The notes beneath the pieces were generated by a model. The model ran no database searches. It was not told the origin of the DNA and saw only the letters and a program-made list of their open reading frames with translations. Below are positions 1 through 6,499 of a DNA stretch of 6,891 nt, piece after piece. The stretch comes from an uncultured Clostridia bacterium (GTDB lineage: Bacteria > Bacillota > Clostridia > Oscillospirales > Acutalibacteraceae), in the NCBI GenBank assembly GCA_945868935.1, contig CAMBNE010000054.1, positions 1 through 6,891 of the forward strand, read 5' to 3'. How positions within the stretch are numbered: the first letter of the stretch is position 1; the number at the start of each line of letters is the position of its first letter. The translations under genes and the position numbers were made by a program.

Positions 1-3000
1 AAGCGGCACAATCCTTTTTATGACTCCAAAATATGAATACGGTACGACTGCACTTTTTGACACTACCTACGAGAAATTCTGGGTTATCGAAGGCGATACA
101 GCAGTGTCCGGCTCTGATGTATCAACCAAGGAGTATTCCGCTGAGGCTTTCCAATCTGATAAAGGCGGCGATAAATATAGTTATTCGGTAGTTCTTGCAA
201 ACAACAGCGATGAATACAAGCAGAAGGCTACATTTAAAATTCCCGCACATTTAGAGGCAAGCGTTACCGACAGCGACGGTAATATAATCATTGACACAAC
301 AAGCGGCGACGCTTCTCCGTCAGCCAATATCACTTCGGGTAAAATGCTCACAATCAAATTCAAGGTTGATGACGGCTACTGTGTTGAATCGCTGAAATGC
401 ATCAGAAATAACAGCACTTCAACCGAAACTGTCCTTTTTGACAGCGACGATATTGACATTCTGAAAACAGACGGAGAATATTACACATTTTCTTATCCTA
501 TGCCGTATTCAAATACTACCTTTGAATTTAAAGTAGTATCGGATGAAGGAGAATATGATATTTGGACTCCCGAAGACCTTATAAGCTTTTCGAATGATAT
601 GAACAACGGAGTTAATCCGGATACAACCGCAAATCTGTGTGCCGATATTGATATGACAGGCTACGAGGGTAAGCTCAGTCCTGTAGGAAACTCCAAGCAT
701 CCCTTCAAAGGAGTGTTTAACGGTAACAACCATAAAATTGAGGGATTGAAATTCGAAAATTTTGATTACTGCGGTCTTTTCGGATATATTGAAAATGCAG
801 AGATAAAGGACGTTACCGTCAGCGGAGATTTTTCTCTTACTGAATCCTTAAAAATTAAGCACGCAGGCGGAGCAGTGGGCTATGCAAACGGCGGCAGTCT
901 GACAAATATCACATCATATGTCGCCATTTCAAATTCAAATGAAGATAATATAATTCCAAATGTCGGCGGTATTGTCGGCTCGGTGGGAACAAATGAAACT
1001 ACAATCGAGAACTGTATGTTCGGAGGAACTCTGAATCTCACTTATTGCGGACCGTATGTCGGCGGTATTGTAGGCAGCGCTAAAGAAGGAGTAGTGATTA
1101 AAAGCTGTGCAAACGTGGGCACAATTAATACCGATAATTCTATAGCTGATGCCGGCGGAATCCTCGGTATTCAAAAAGGAACCACCGTAACCATTGAAAA
1201 TTGCTACAATTATTCAAAGCTGGGAGGTTCTCAGAAGGAAGATCCTGACAGCTGTTTCGGTGCAATTATCGGCTGTATAGACAAGCATAATATTTCCTAC
1301 AATATAAGTGACAACTATTATCTTGACGTTTCCTGCGATAAAGTTATCGGAGATTCTTTTGCAGATATCAGCAATCCGGATTCATTAGCAACGAAAAAGT
1401 CAGAGGCACAGTTCGCTTCGGGCGAGGTTGCATACCTGCTCAACCACGAGGTTACGGACGGTACTCAGGTGTGGTATCAGAACATTGACAACGGAAAAAC
1501 TCCCGATGATTATCCCGTATTTGACGGCGGAACGGTTTACTACGGTTATACCTGTGACAGTGAAAGTAAGATATACAGCAACTATGAGTTAAGTGATGAT
1601 CCTTCAGGTCACAAGTTCAACGATAACGGCTTCTGCACAATATGCGGTCAGTATCAGTCTGCAACGCTTAACAGCGACGGCGTTTACGAAATCACCAATG
1701 CCGGAAATCTCTTTTGGTTTACTTCCCTTGTAAACGGTGACAGCACTCACGCTGATTTTGACGCTCAGAATACAGGTGCAAACGCTGTTCTTGTTAAGGA
1801 TATTAACCTTGAAAACCGTGAATGGTCGCCGATAATGAACTTTGTCGGTACATTTGACGGAGATAATCATACAATTTCAAACCTTAATATTACGGACACT
1901 TCAACATATTCCGGATTGTTCGGAAAAACGTCGGGAACAATCAAGAACTTCACCGTTAAAGGTAATATAACTCTTTCTGCAGATGGCGATATGATTGGCG
2001 GTGCAGTAGGATATGCAGACGGTGCTGCAATAAAAAATGTTACTTCATATGTAAATATTTCAAATACAGACGGAGTGCTTCACCATATCGGCGGTGTTGT
2101 AGGCGGTATCCAAAACAATGAAACATTTGTTGATAAATGCCTTTATTACGGTACTATGAATATTAAGAATTCCACTGACTGTATCGGCGGTATTGTAGGC
2201 TACACAAATGCCGGTGCAAGAATCAGCAACTGCGCAAATCACGGTACTGTAACAACATCAGAAGCAGGTGCATACACAGGCGGTATTCTGGGATATGTAA
2301 ACAATTCAAATCCCACAATCAAAGATTGTTACAACTACGGAAAAGTCAGCAACGGCGAAAGTACACAATATTGCGGAGCAATTATCGGCTGGGCACGAAA
2401 TTACACTGCAAGCAATATTGACAACAACTATTATCTTGACAGTTCAACAACCCTCGCTTTCGGCAGCGACGGCAAATCAGGGGCAACGGCAACTGCGAAA
2501 ACCTTTGATGAATTCAAGTCGGGCGAGGTTGCATACCTGCTCAACCATAAGGTTACAGACGGAACACAGGCTTGGTATCAGAATATAGACAACGGCGAAA
2601 TTCCTAATCTGTATCCGACTTTAACAAACAACAATGAAAATACAGTTTATACACTTCTTGATAACAAGGGTTATTCTAACTATCTTCAGACTGAAAAAAT
2701 CTCCGTACTCCAGCGTGTTGATTTGAGAACCTACCACCGTATTCTTGAAAGCGACGGTTCTTTCAGCGACAGCTCTCAGATTACTACAGGCTTCGGTCTG
2801 GTTGATAACAAAAACAAAATCATAACTGTATATACTACGGAAAAAGCCGAAAGATTAGGCATACTTGCAAATCAGGGTGCAGACGGTTCGGCAGGCTTTA
2901 TGACTCTTGAGGGCTATGATGAATTTAAGTTTGACGATAAAACCAGTGCTGACCTTATTGCCGAGGGCAGTGAGCCTGATATTTATGTTGACGCTAACAA

Positions 3001-3460
3001 GTGTATATTTATCAAGATTCCCGAGGACGGCTCTGATGTTACGGGACTTACGGTAAACTACACTCAGAAGCCTACTTCGGAATATAAAACAACTCAGTAC
3101 ACTCTGAATGTTGTAACTGTTTCTCTCGAGCATTTTAATACAGTAGGCGCTTCATATGTAACCCTCAACGAAAATGACCCTGACTACGCTGTTGCAGAAG
3201 GCAGCACAACAGATGAGCCATCTACAGAAGAGCCGACAACAGCTCCGCCAAAACCAACAGTTGAAGAGCCGACCACAGTTCCTTCCAACCCAACGGCTCA
3301 AGACGCAACTTCTTCGACCTCAGGCTCCGACACAATAAAATCTGCATCCGGCACAGCTGTACAGACAGGCAGCGTATCAAGCGGTGCAATCCTTTTGGTA
3401 TTGCTTATGTCAGCAATGGTGTGCTTGTGTGCATACAGAAAAAGAAAGTCTGAAAAATAA
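1..3460 (+). CDS. Large cell-surface protein with two GLUG-repeat modules and C-terminal anchor (5' partial)
   Basis: The frame is open from the first base, so the ATG at 20 is probably internal and the true start and signal peptide lie upstream. About 1,152 residues are visible. Domain order by nucleotide: about 300-540, a divergent InlB-type bacterial repeat (GYCVESLKC ... YTFSYPMPYSNTTFEFKV); 548-1585, GLUG module 1; 1607-1651, a short H...CxxCG segment; 1679-2683, GLUG module 2; about 2690-3175, a beta-rich domain I do not recognise; about 3200-3300, a PTE-rich wall-spanning linker; 3359-3457, VQTGS, a hydrophobic stretch (GAILLVLLMSAMVCLCAY) and the basic tail RKRKSEK. GLUG motifs (GGIVGY-like) are known from clostridial and Bacteroidetes surface proteins and M26 IgA proteases. 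No peptidase HExxH motif is visible here, so an adhesin or surface-display role is inferred. The exact function is unknown. Confidence 0.9.
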   Translation, partial: SGTILFMTPKYEYGTTALFDTTYEKFWVIEGDTAVSGSDVSTKEYSAEAFQSDKGGDKYSYSVVLANNSDEYKQKATFKIPAHLEASVTDSDGNIIIDTTSGDASPSANITSGKMLTIKFKVDDGYCVESLKCIRNNSTSTETVLFDSDDIDILKTDGEYYTFSYPMPYSNTTFEFKVVSDEGEYDIWTPEDLISFSNDMNNGVNPDTTANLCADIDMTGYEGKLSPVGNSKHPFKGVFNGNNHKIEGLKFENFDYCGLFGYIENAEIKDVTVSGDFSLTESLKIKHAGGAVGYANGGSLTNITSYVAISNSNEDNIIPNVGGIVGSVGTNETTIENCMFGGTLNLTYCGPYVGGIVGSAKEGVVIKSCANVGTINTDNSIADAGGILGIQKGTTVTIENCYNYSKLGGSQKEDPDSCFGAIIGCIDKHNISYNISDNYYLDVSCDKVIGDSFADISNPDSLATKKSEAQFASGEVAYLLNHEVTDGTQVWYQNIDNGKTPDDYPVFDGGTVYYGYTCDSESKIYSNYELSDDPSGHKFNDNGFCTICGQYQSATLNSDGVYEITNAGNLFWFTSLVNGDSTHADFDAQNTGANAVLVKDINLENREWSPIMNFVGTFDGDNHTISNLNITDTSTYSGLFGKTSGTIKNFTVKGNITLSADGDMIGGAVGYADGAAIKNVTSYVNISNTDGVLHHIGGVVGGIQNNETFVDKCLYYGTMNIKNSTDCIGGIVGYTNAGARISNCANHGTVTTSEAGAYTGGILGYVNNSNPTIKDCYNYGKVSNGESTQYCGAIIGWARNYTASNIDNNYYLDSSTTLAFGSDGKSGATATAKTFDEFKSGEVAYLLNHKVTDGTQAWYQNIDNGEIPNLYPTLTNNNENTVYTLLDNKGYSNYLQTEKISVLQRVDLRTYHRILESDGSFSDSSQITTGFGLVDNKNKIITVYTTEKAERLGILANQGADGSAGFMTLEGYDEFKFDDKTSADLIAEGSEPDIYVDANKCIFIKIPEDGSDVTGLTVNYTQKPTSEYKTTQYTLNVVTVSLEHFNTVGASYVTLNENDPDYAVAEGSTTDEPSTEEPTTAPPKPTVEEPTTVPSNPTAQDATSSTSGSDTIKSASGTAVQTGSVSSGAILLVLLMSAMVCLCAYRKRKSEK
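548..1585 (+). repeat. GLUG module 1 of the large surface protein
   Basis: This is the first of two homologous protein-level modules (about 346 codons). It opens with GEYDIWTPEDLISFSN, then has an FxGxFxGNNHxIxGL strand motif (FKGVFNGNNHKIEGL), a CGLFGY motif, and successive GLUG motifs GGAVGY, GGIVGS, GGIVGS, GGILGI and GAIIGC. Each is followed by a strand such as IENCMFGGTLN or IKSCANVGTIN. It closes with DNYYLD, SGEVAYLLNHEVTDGTQVWYQN and a YSNY tail. The periodicity suggests a repetitive beta structure (solenoid-like), which is inference. Confidence 0.8.
1418..1446 (+). repeat. 29-base exact repeat, copy 1 (partner 2519-2547)
   Basis: The bases encoding SGEVAYLLNH in module 1 are identical over 29 positions to those in module 2, 1,101 bases downstream (367 codons, same frame). 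The similarity continues imperfectly for about 45 more bases through the VTDGTQxWYQNIDNG coding stretch. Confidence 0.85.
1607..1651 (+). other. Short His/Cys-x2-Cys segment between GLUG modules
   Basis: The encoded peptide GHKFNDNGFCTICGQ carries one His (codon at 1610) and a Cys-x2-Cys pair (codons at 1634 and 1643) followed by Gly. Similar 'H.F..NGFCT.CG' segments recur in clostridial surface proteins. It could be a small metal-binding knuckle or a redox/disulfide pair. With only three obvious ligands in the segment, a full zinc site is not shown. Confidence 0.55.
1679..2683 (+). repeat. GLUG module 2 of the large surface protein
   Basis: This second homologous module (about 335 codons) follows the same order as module 1: GVYEITNAGNLFWF, FVGTFDGDNHTISNL, SGLFGK, then GGAVGY, GGVVGG, GGIVGY, GGILGY and GAIIGW, then NNYYLD, SGEVAYLLNHKVTDGTQAWYQN and a YSNY tail. 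Protein similarity is obvious throughout (for example AVGYANGGSLTNITSYV against AVGYADGAAIKNVTSYV), whereas the DNA has diverged in most places. This indicates an old internal duplication. Confidence 0.8.
2519..2547 (+). repeat. 29-base exact repeat, copy 2 (partner 1418-1446)
   Basis: This is the module 2 copy of the exact repeat at 1418-1446, in the same reading frame. It is a possible site for homologous recombination that would delete or add one GLUG module without breaking the frame, because the spacing is a multiple of three. Confidence 0.85.
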
Positions 3461-3476
3461 ACAGACGGAACAATAA

Positions 3477-3518
3477 TTTTACACTGCGGTACCTCTTTTC
3501 GGGGGTACCGCTGTAAAA
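3477..3518 (+). terminator. Stem-loop after the surface protein gene; possible terminator lacking a U-tract
   Basis: The left arm 3477-3493 (TTTTACACTGCGGTACC) pairs with the right arm 3504-3518 (GGTACCGCTGTAAAA). That gives 15 base pairs with a two-base bulge (3484-3485) and a 10-base loop. It begins 16 bases after the stop codon, where a terminator would be expected. No run of T follows directly: the next bases are GTATATAGGAC, with only a CTTTT run at 3529-3533. Intrinsic termination is therefore uncertain, and it could instead be an mRNA 3'-end stabiliser. Its right arm is shared with the hairpin at 3506-3552. Confidence 0.45.
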
Positions 3519-3552
3519 GTATATAGGACTTTTATATGTTTTTACAGCGGTA
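3506..3552 (+). promoter_or_regulatory. Alternative stem-loop just upstream of the ribosome binding site of the cadherin-like protein gene
   Basis: Bases 3506-3525 pair with 3533-3552 to give 20 continuous base pairs, 18 Watson-Crick and two G-U wobbles at 3519/3539 and 3520/3538, around a 7-base loop (GGACTTT). The first 13 bases of the left arm (TACCGCTGTAAAA) are the same bases used by the right arm of the preceding stem-loop, so the two structures exclude each other. The stem ends 6 bases before the AAAGGAG ribosome binding site. It could set read-through, translation or mRNA processing of the downstream operon. The pairing is read directly from sequence; the role is inferred. Confidence 0.5.
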
Positions 3553-3558
3553 TAGCAT

Positions 3559-3565
3559 AAAGGAG
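3559..3565 (+). promoter_or_regulatory. Ribosome binding site fixing a TTG start
   Basis: AAAGGAG lies 8 bases before the TTG at 3574. It is the only strong Shine-Dalgarno sequence nearby, and it places the start exactly at the beginning of a classical signal peptide. This supports TTG over the next in-frame ATG (3697), which would remove the signal peptide. Confidence 0.85.
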
Positions 3566-3573
3566 CGTAAAAT

Positions 3574-4737
3574 TTGAAAAAATTAATCAAAAATACATTA
3601 TCATTTGCGTTTGTTTTCATACTTGCATTTTCTTTTGCAATAAATGCGTATGCAGTTGAAAGCAGCACTCAACCGGCAACTCAATACATTAAATCAATGG
3701 TGAAGAGCATTACCGTTGAAGGCGGAACGTTCACAACCGATTTCAAGGCAGGAAATTACACATACAGTGTTTACCTGAGGGAATTTCAGGAGAACCTGAA
3801 CATAACCGTTGAGCTTAACAACCAACGCTTTGAATACGAAATGAACGGTGAAAAAAGGCTTGTCAGAGAAAGCGACAACGTTGTAGTCATCAAGGTAACT
3901 GACCCGAACGGCGAGTACAGCGACGAAAAATACACGCTTAATATTTTCTTTGATACAGTCGGACTGACATATCTTGATGTTGAAAACGGTATATTTTCTC
4001 CGCAGTTTGATAAGTTCCATTCCACTTACTATGCGATACTTGAAAATAAGATTGACAGCTTTGAGGCTGCAGGCGTCAACTGGAAAACTGCGAACAAGGA
4101 TGCCGTTGTTGAGGTTGAATGTCTTAGTGAGCTTAATGAGGACGGCACGCTTCCCGAGGGTAAACGCACGGATTACAAGCTCAAGGTATGTGAAACTGAC
4201 GGGACAAGCAAAAATTACAAGCTCAGATTATACAGAAAATCATCAACGGTATCTGCAATTAATGAAAACGCACTGCTTGCAAGCATAAAAATCAACGGCG
4301 GTGCAGTTGAAATGCCTGCCTTCAGACAGCAACAGTCGTTTTACGATGTTATTGTACCTGCGTCTATAGATAAGCTTGATGTTCAGGCTTATCCCGCTGA
4401 CCGAAGTAATGTGGCACAGGTTATCGGAAACACAGTTATGAGGGCTGACGAGCCTGTTTATATAACAATAGTTGTAACGTCGGAAAAATACGGCACAAGC
4501 AGTTATTATACATTGAGATGTCAGTATGAAACCGCTATGTTCACAGAAAAGCATACTGATTTGCAGTTGCTTACATATGTGTCGGTCGCTCTGTTCTCAG
4601 GCTTTATTATCGGCTTGGTTACAGCCTTGCTAATCAGAAACATAAAGCGCAGAAAACAGAAAAGCATTACAAAATATAAACACTTTGAAATGGAAGGTGC
4701 AGCTGTTGAACAGACTGAATACACAACAGAACAGTAA
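3574..4737 (+). CDS. Secreted, membrane-anchored protein with three cadherin-like beta-sandwich domains
   Basis: The protein has 387 residues from a TTG start. A signal peptide covers residues 1-27 (MKKLIKN, hydrophobic core, likely cleavage after AYA). Three domains resembling the cadherin-like beta-sandwich family (Pfam Cadherin-like) follow: about 44-127 (SITVEGGTFTTDF ... YTLNIFF), 131-221 (LTYLDVENGIFSPQF ... YKLRLYRK) and 234-317 (LLASIKINGGAVEMPAF ... YYTLRCQY). Each opens with 'L..I.v.gG.f.p.F' and ends in a 'Y.L.i' strand, as in that family. One transmembrane helix at about 332-355 is followed by the basic stop-transfer IRNIKRRKQK and a cytoplasmic tail of about 30 residues. There are no catalytic motifs. 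It is probably a surface binding or scaffold protein. Its last 32 bases overlap the start of the polytopic membrane protein gene, so it is probably co-translated with the two glycosyltransferase-like genes. Confidence 0.85.
   Translation: MKKLIKNTLSFAFVFILAFSFAINAYAVESSTQPATQYIKSMVKSITVEGGTFTTDFKAGNYTYSVYLREFQENLNITVELNNQRFEYEMNGEKRLVRESDNVVVIKVTDPNGEYSDEKYTLNIFFDTVGLTYLDVENGIFSPQFDKFHSTYYAILENKIDSFEAAGVNWKTANKDAVVEVECLSELNEDGTLPEGKRTDYKLKVCETDGTSKNYKLRLYRKSSTVSAINENALLASIKINGGAVEMPAFRQQQSFYDVIVPASIDKLDVQAYPADRSNVAQVIGNTVMRADEPVYITIVVTSEKYGTSSYYTLRCQYETAMFTEKHTDLQLLTYVSVALFSGFIIGLVTALLIRNIKRRKQKSITKYKHFEMEGAAVEQTEYTTEQ
4692..4697 (+). promoter_or_regulatory. Ribosome binding site inside the preceding gene, favouring a TTG start at 4706
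   Basis: GGAAGG lies 8 bases before the TTG at 4706. The longer reading frame begins at another TTG (4685) with no comparable purine-rich site in front of it, and a GTG at 4697 overlaps the site itself. The 4706 start is therefore preferred. Confidence 0.6.
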
Positions 4738-6499
4738 TCAGAAAAATTCAATAAGATTAATTCTGCTGTTTTCAGTGGTGTTCAATTTGCTTTCTTTCCT
4801 TTTGGTCATAGCAATTTATCCGCCTGTCTGGTACACAAACGATGACTATCGTATGATGACAATTGTGTCGGGAGCCTATACAGGAACACCGAGCGCAGAT
4901 ATCGTATTTATGCGTTATCCTATCGGGCTTATGCTTTCGGGCTTGTACAGCCTTACAACACAGATTCCTTGGTACGGGCTTTTCACAATTATATGTATGT
5001 TTGTGCCTAGCTGTATTTTCTGCTATTACATTGTGAAAAAGGCATATTTAAAAAAGTATACGCTTTTAGGCGTGTGTATATATGTACTGGCATTTTTGTT
5101 TTTAATCAGAAAATATATCTGTATTCCGCAGTTTACACTGACCTCGGCATTTATGGGAACAGGTGCAATTGCTCTGCTTTATGAAATGCCTGCACACAAA
5201 AACAAAGGTCATATTATATTCGCTTCAATCTGCGCAGCGTTTTCCTTTGCAATACGCTCAAAGGCGTTCTATTTGCTGCTGCCTATAATGGCTCTGATTA
5301 TTATCGTAAGGCTTGTAAACGAAAAAGGAACAAGAATATGGAAGCCTTTTGTTTCGGTTTGTCTTGCAACGCTGGTGCTTTGCAGTTGTGTGTTTGCTGT
5401 TGATTATCTTGCGTGGAACAGAAGCGAGGATTATCAAGAGTTCAAAAGCTTCAATATTGCTCGTTCAGCAGTTTATGACTACGGAAGTATTCCATCATAT
5501 TACGACAATATGCCTTTTTATGTTGAAAACGGTATCAGCGAGGTCGCTTATCGGGCTATTGCGTCAAGGTATCTTGATTTAGACGATTCCGTAGATGCCG
5601 AAACGCTTGAGGCTGTAGGCGATTACATACAGCAGCTTCGTACGGATTCGGGAAGCCTTTTTGAAAGAATAAAATCGGCTTTTGAAGGAACGGTTGAATA
5701 TTGGCTTGACAACAGTGACGAAACAGTAAAATACTCCGTGTTGTTTGTGTTTATCCTGCTGGCTGTCGTGCTGATAATTTCGGTAAAAAAGAAAAAGCTT
5801 AATATAATATTTCCGGCTACGGTTGCAGGTATCGTGCTTGAATCTGTCTATCTTGAATTTTCGGGCAGGCTGATTGTAAGAATTGTAGATATGCTTTTGC
5901 TTGTCGCAGGTATTCTGGGGTGTCTTATAACGGTTGATATGTTAAGAGTGCGTCAGAAATCTCTCAGAGAATATTGCTTTGCATTATGGCGGAAAAAGAA
6001 AAAGCTTATTTCAACGGCTTTGATTGTACTTTCCGTAGTGACTGTAGTTTTCTCGGGTGTTATCTGCCTGAACACAGCCCTAAATAATAAATACAAATCT
6101 GTGACAGTAACATATAATTCACGACTTGACACGCTCAGGGATTACGCAAAGCTTCATCCCGAATCGTTTTTCTTTTATGATTCCAATGATTTTATCGCCT
6201 GTACCGGATATGTTTTTGAAACCTACGACGAAGGAGAGGTGCTAAACCACGATTCTCTCGGTTCGTGGAACTGTACCTCACCGACATATTATCAGAGAAA
6301 CGCTCAGTTCTGCTTTACTTCGTCGGCTGACGGTCTGACAAGCGATGATTGCGAGGTCTATTTTGTGACTGTAAATTCGGTAAAAACCGGTATGACAAAA
6401 GCACTCAAGGATAAGTATAACAAAAAGCTAAGACTTGTGGACTCAGTTGAGTCGGAAACATATATTTTGCATATTTATGTGGTGATTGATGATGACTAA
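4706..6499 (+). CDS. Polytopic membrane protein, putative GT-C-type glycosyltransferase
   Basis: The protein has 597 residues from the preferred TTG (604 if started at 4685). About 11 membrane spans can be drawn: 16-38, 88-110, 118-135, 142-160, 168-184, 187-203, 213-232, 343-360, 366-384, 389-410 and 434-456. Basic loops (KKAYLKK, HKNKGH, RLVNEKGTR, KKKK, WRKKKK) all fall inside, which leaves the first loop, the 233-342 loop and the 140-residue C-terminal domain outside. The first outside loop carries TNDDYR (residues 44-49), placed like the acidic catalytic motif of GT-C enzymes, which use polyprenyl-linked sugars. The outside tail has four cysteines (499, 523, 536, 549). It overlaps both neighbours, and the ArnC/GtrB-type gene follows directly, which supports a lipid-linked sugar role. 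Alternatives are a polysaccharide polymerase or an uncharacterised membrane family. The substrate is unknown. Confidence 0.7.
   Translation: MNRLNTQQNSNQKNSIRLILLFSVVFNLLSFLLVIAIYPPVWYTNDDYRMMTIVSGAYTGTPSADIVFMRYPIGLMLSGLYSLTTQIPWYGLFTIICMFVPSCIFCYYIVKKAYLKKYTLLGVCIYVLAFLFLIRKYICIPQFTLTSAFMGTGAIALLYEMPAHKNKGHIIFASICAAFSFAIRSKAFYLLLPIMALIIIVRLVNEKGTRIWKPFVSVCLATLVLCSCVFAVDYLAWNRSEDYQEFKSFNIARSAVYDYGSIPSYYDNMPFYVENGISEVAYRAIASRYLDLDDSVDAETLEAVGDYIQQLRTDSGSLFERIKSAFEGTVEYWLDNSDETVKYSVLFVFILLAVVLIISVKKKKLNIIFPATVAGIVLESVYLEFSGRLIVRIVDMLLLVAGILGCLITVDMLRVRQKSLREYCFALWRKKKKLISTALIVLSVVTVVFSGVICLNTALNNKYKSVTVTYNSRLDTLRDYAKLHPESFFFYDSNDFIACTGYVFETYDEGEVLNHDSLGSWNCTSPTYYQRNAQFCFTSSADGLTSDDCEVYFVTVNSVKTGMTKALKDKYNKKLRLVDSVESETYILHIYVVIDDD
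6481..6486 (+). promoter_or_regulatory. Weak ribosome binding site for the GT2 gene
   Basis: GGTGAT matches the distal part of the anti-Shine-Dalgarno complement (AGGAGGTGAT) and sits 5 bases before the ATG at 6492. It is weak. Together with the 8-base gene overlap it suggests that this gene is mostly translated by coupling to the upstream membrane protein. Confidence 0.4.

Noticed and set aside
1..18. Bases 1-18 match 3379-3396 at 16 of 18 positions in the same frame (SGTILF against SGAILL)
   Set aside because: It is short, without extended similarity on either side, and encodes common small/hydrophobic residues. It is likely chance or codon bias.
761..2400. Recurrent GGCGGTATTGTAGG-like strings suggesting a DNA repeat array or CRISPR
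   Set aside because: They are in frame, irregularly spaced, imperfect, and each encodes a GGIVG GLUG motif. They reflect protein repeats, not a CRISPR array.
3478..3573. Possible promoter using TTTACA (3478-3483 or 3541-3546) as a -35 box
   Set aside because: No TATAAT-like box lies at about 17 bases from either copy. Both TTTACA strings are parts of the hairpin arms, which explains them better.
3405..3668. Minus-strand open frame crossing the intergenic region
   Set aside because: It overlaps the 3' end of one real gene and the signal peptide of the next, and its apparent protein has no recognisable features. It is a shadow frame.
5349..5582. Plus-strand 77-codon open frame inside the polytopic membrane protein gene
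   Set aside because: It lies entirely within a well-supported gene in another frame, and no ribosome binding site or family similarity is visible.
5786..6008. Exact 16-base repeat AAAAAGAAAAAGCTTA at 5786-5801 and 5993-6008
   Set aside because: Both copies encode KKKKL on the cytoplasmic side of a membrane helix in the same frame. Lysine-rich inside loops explain it without a mobile or regulatory element.
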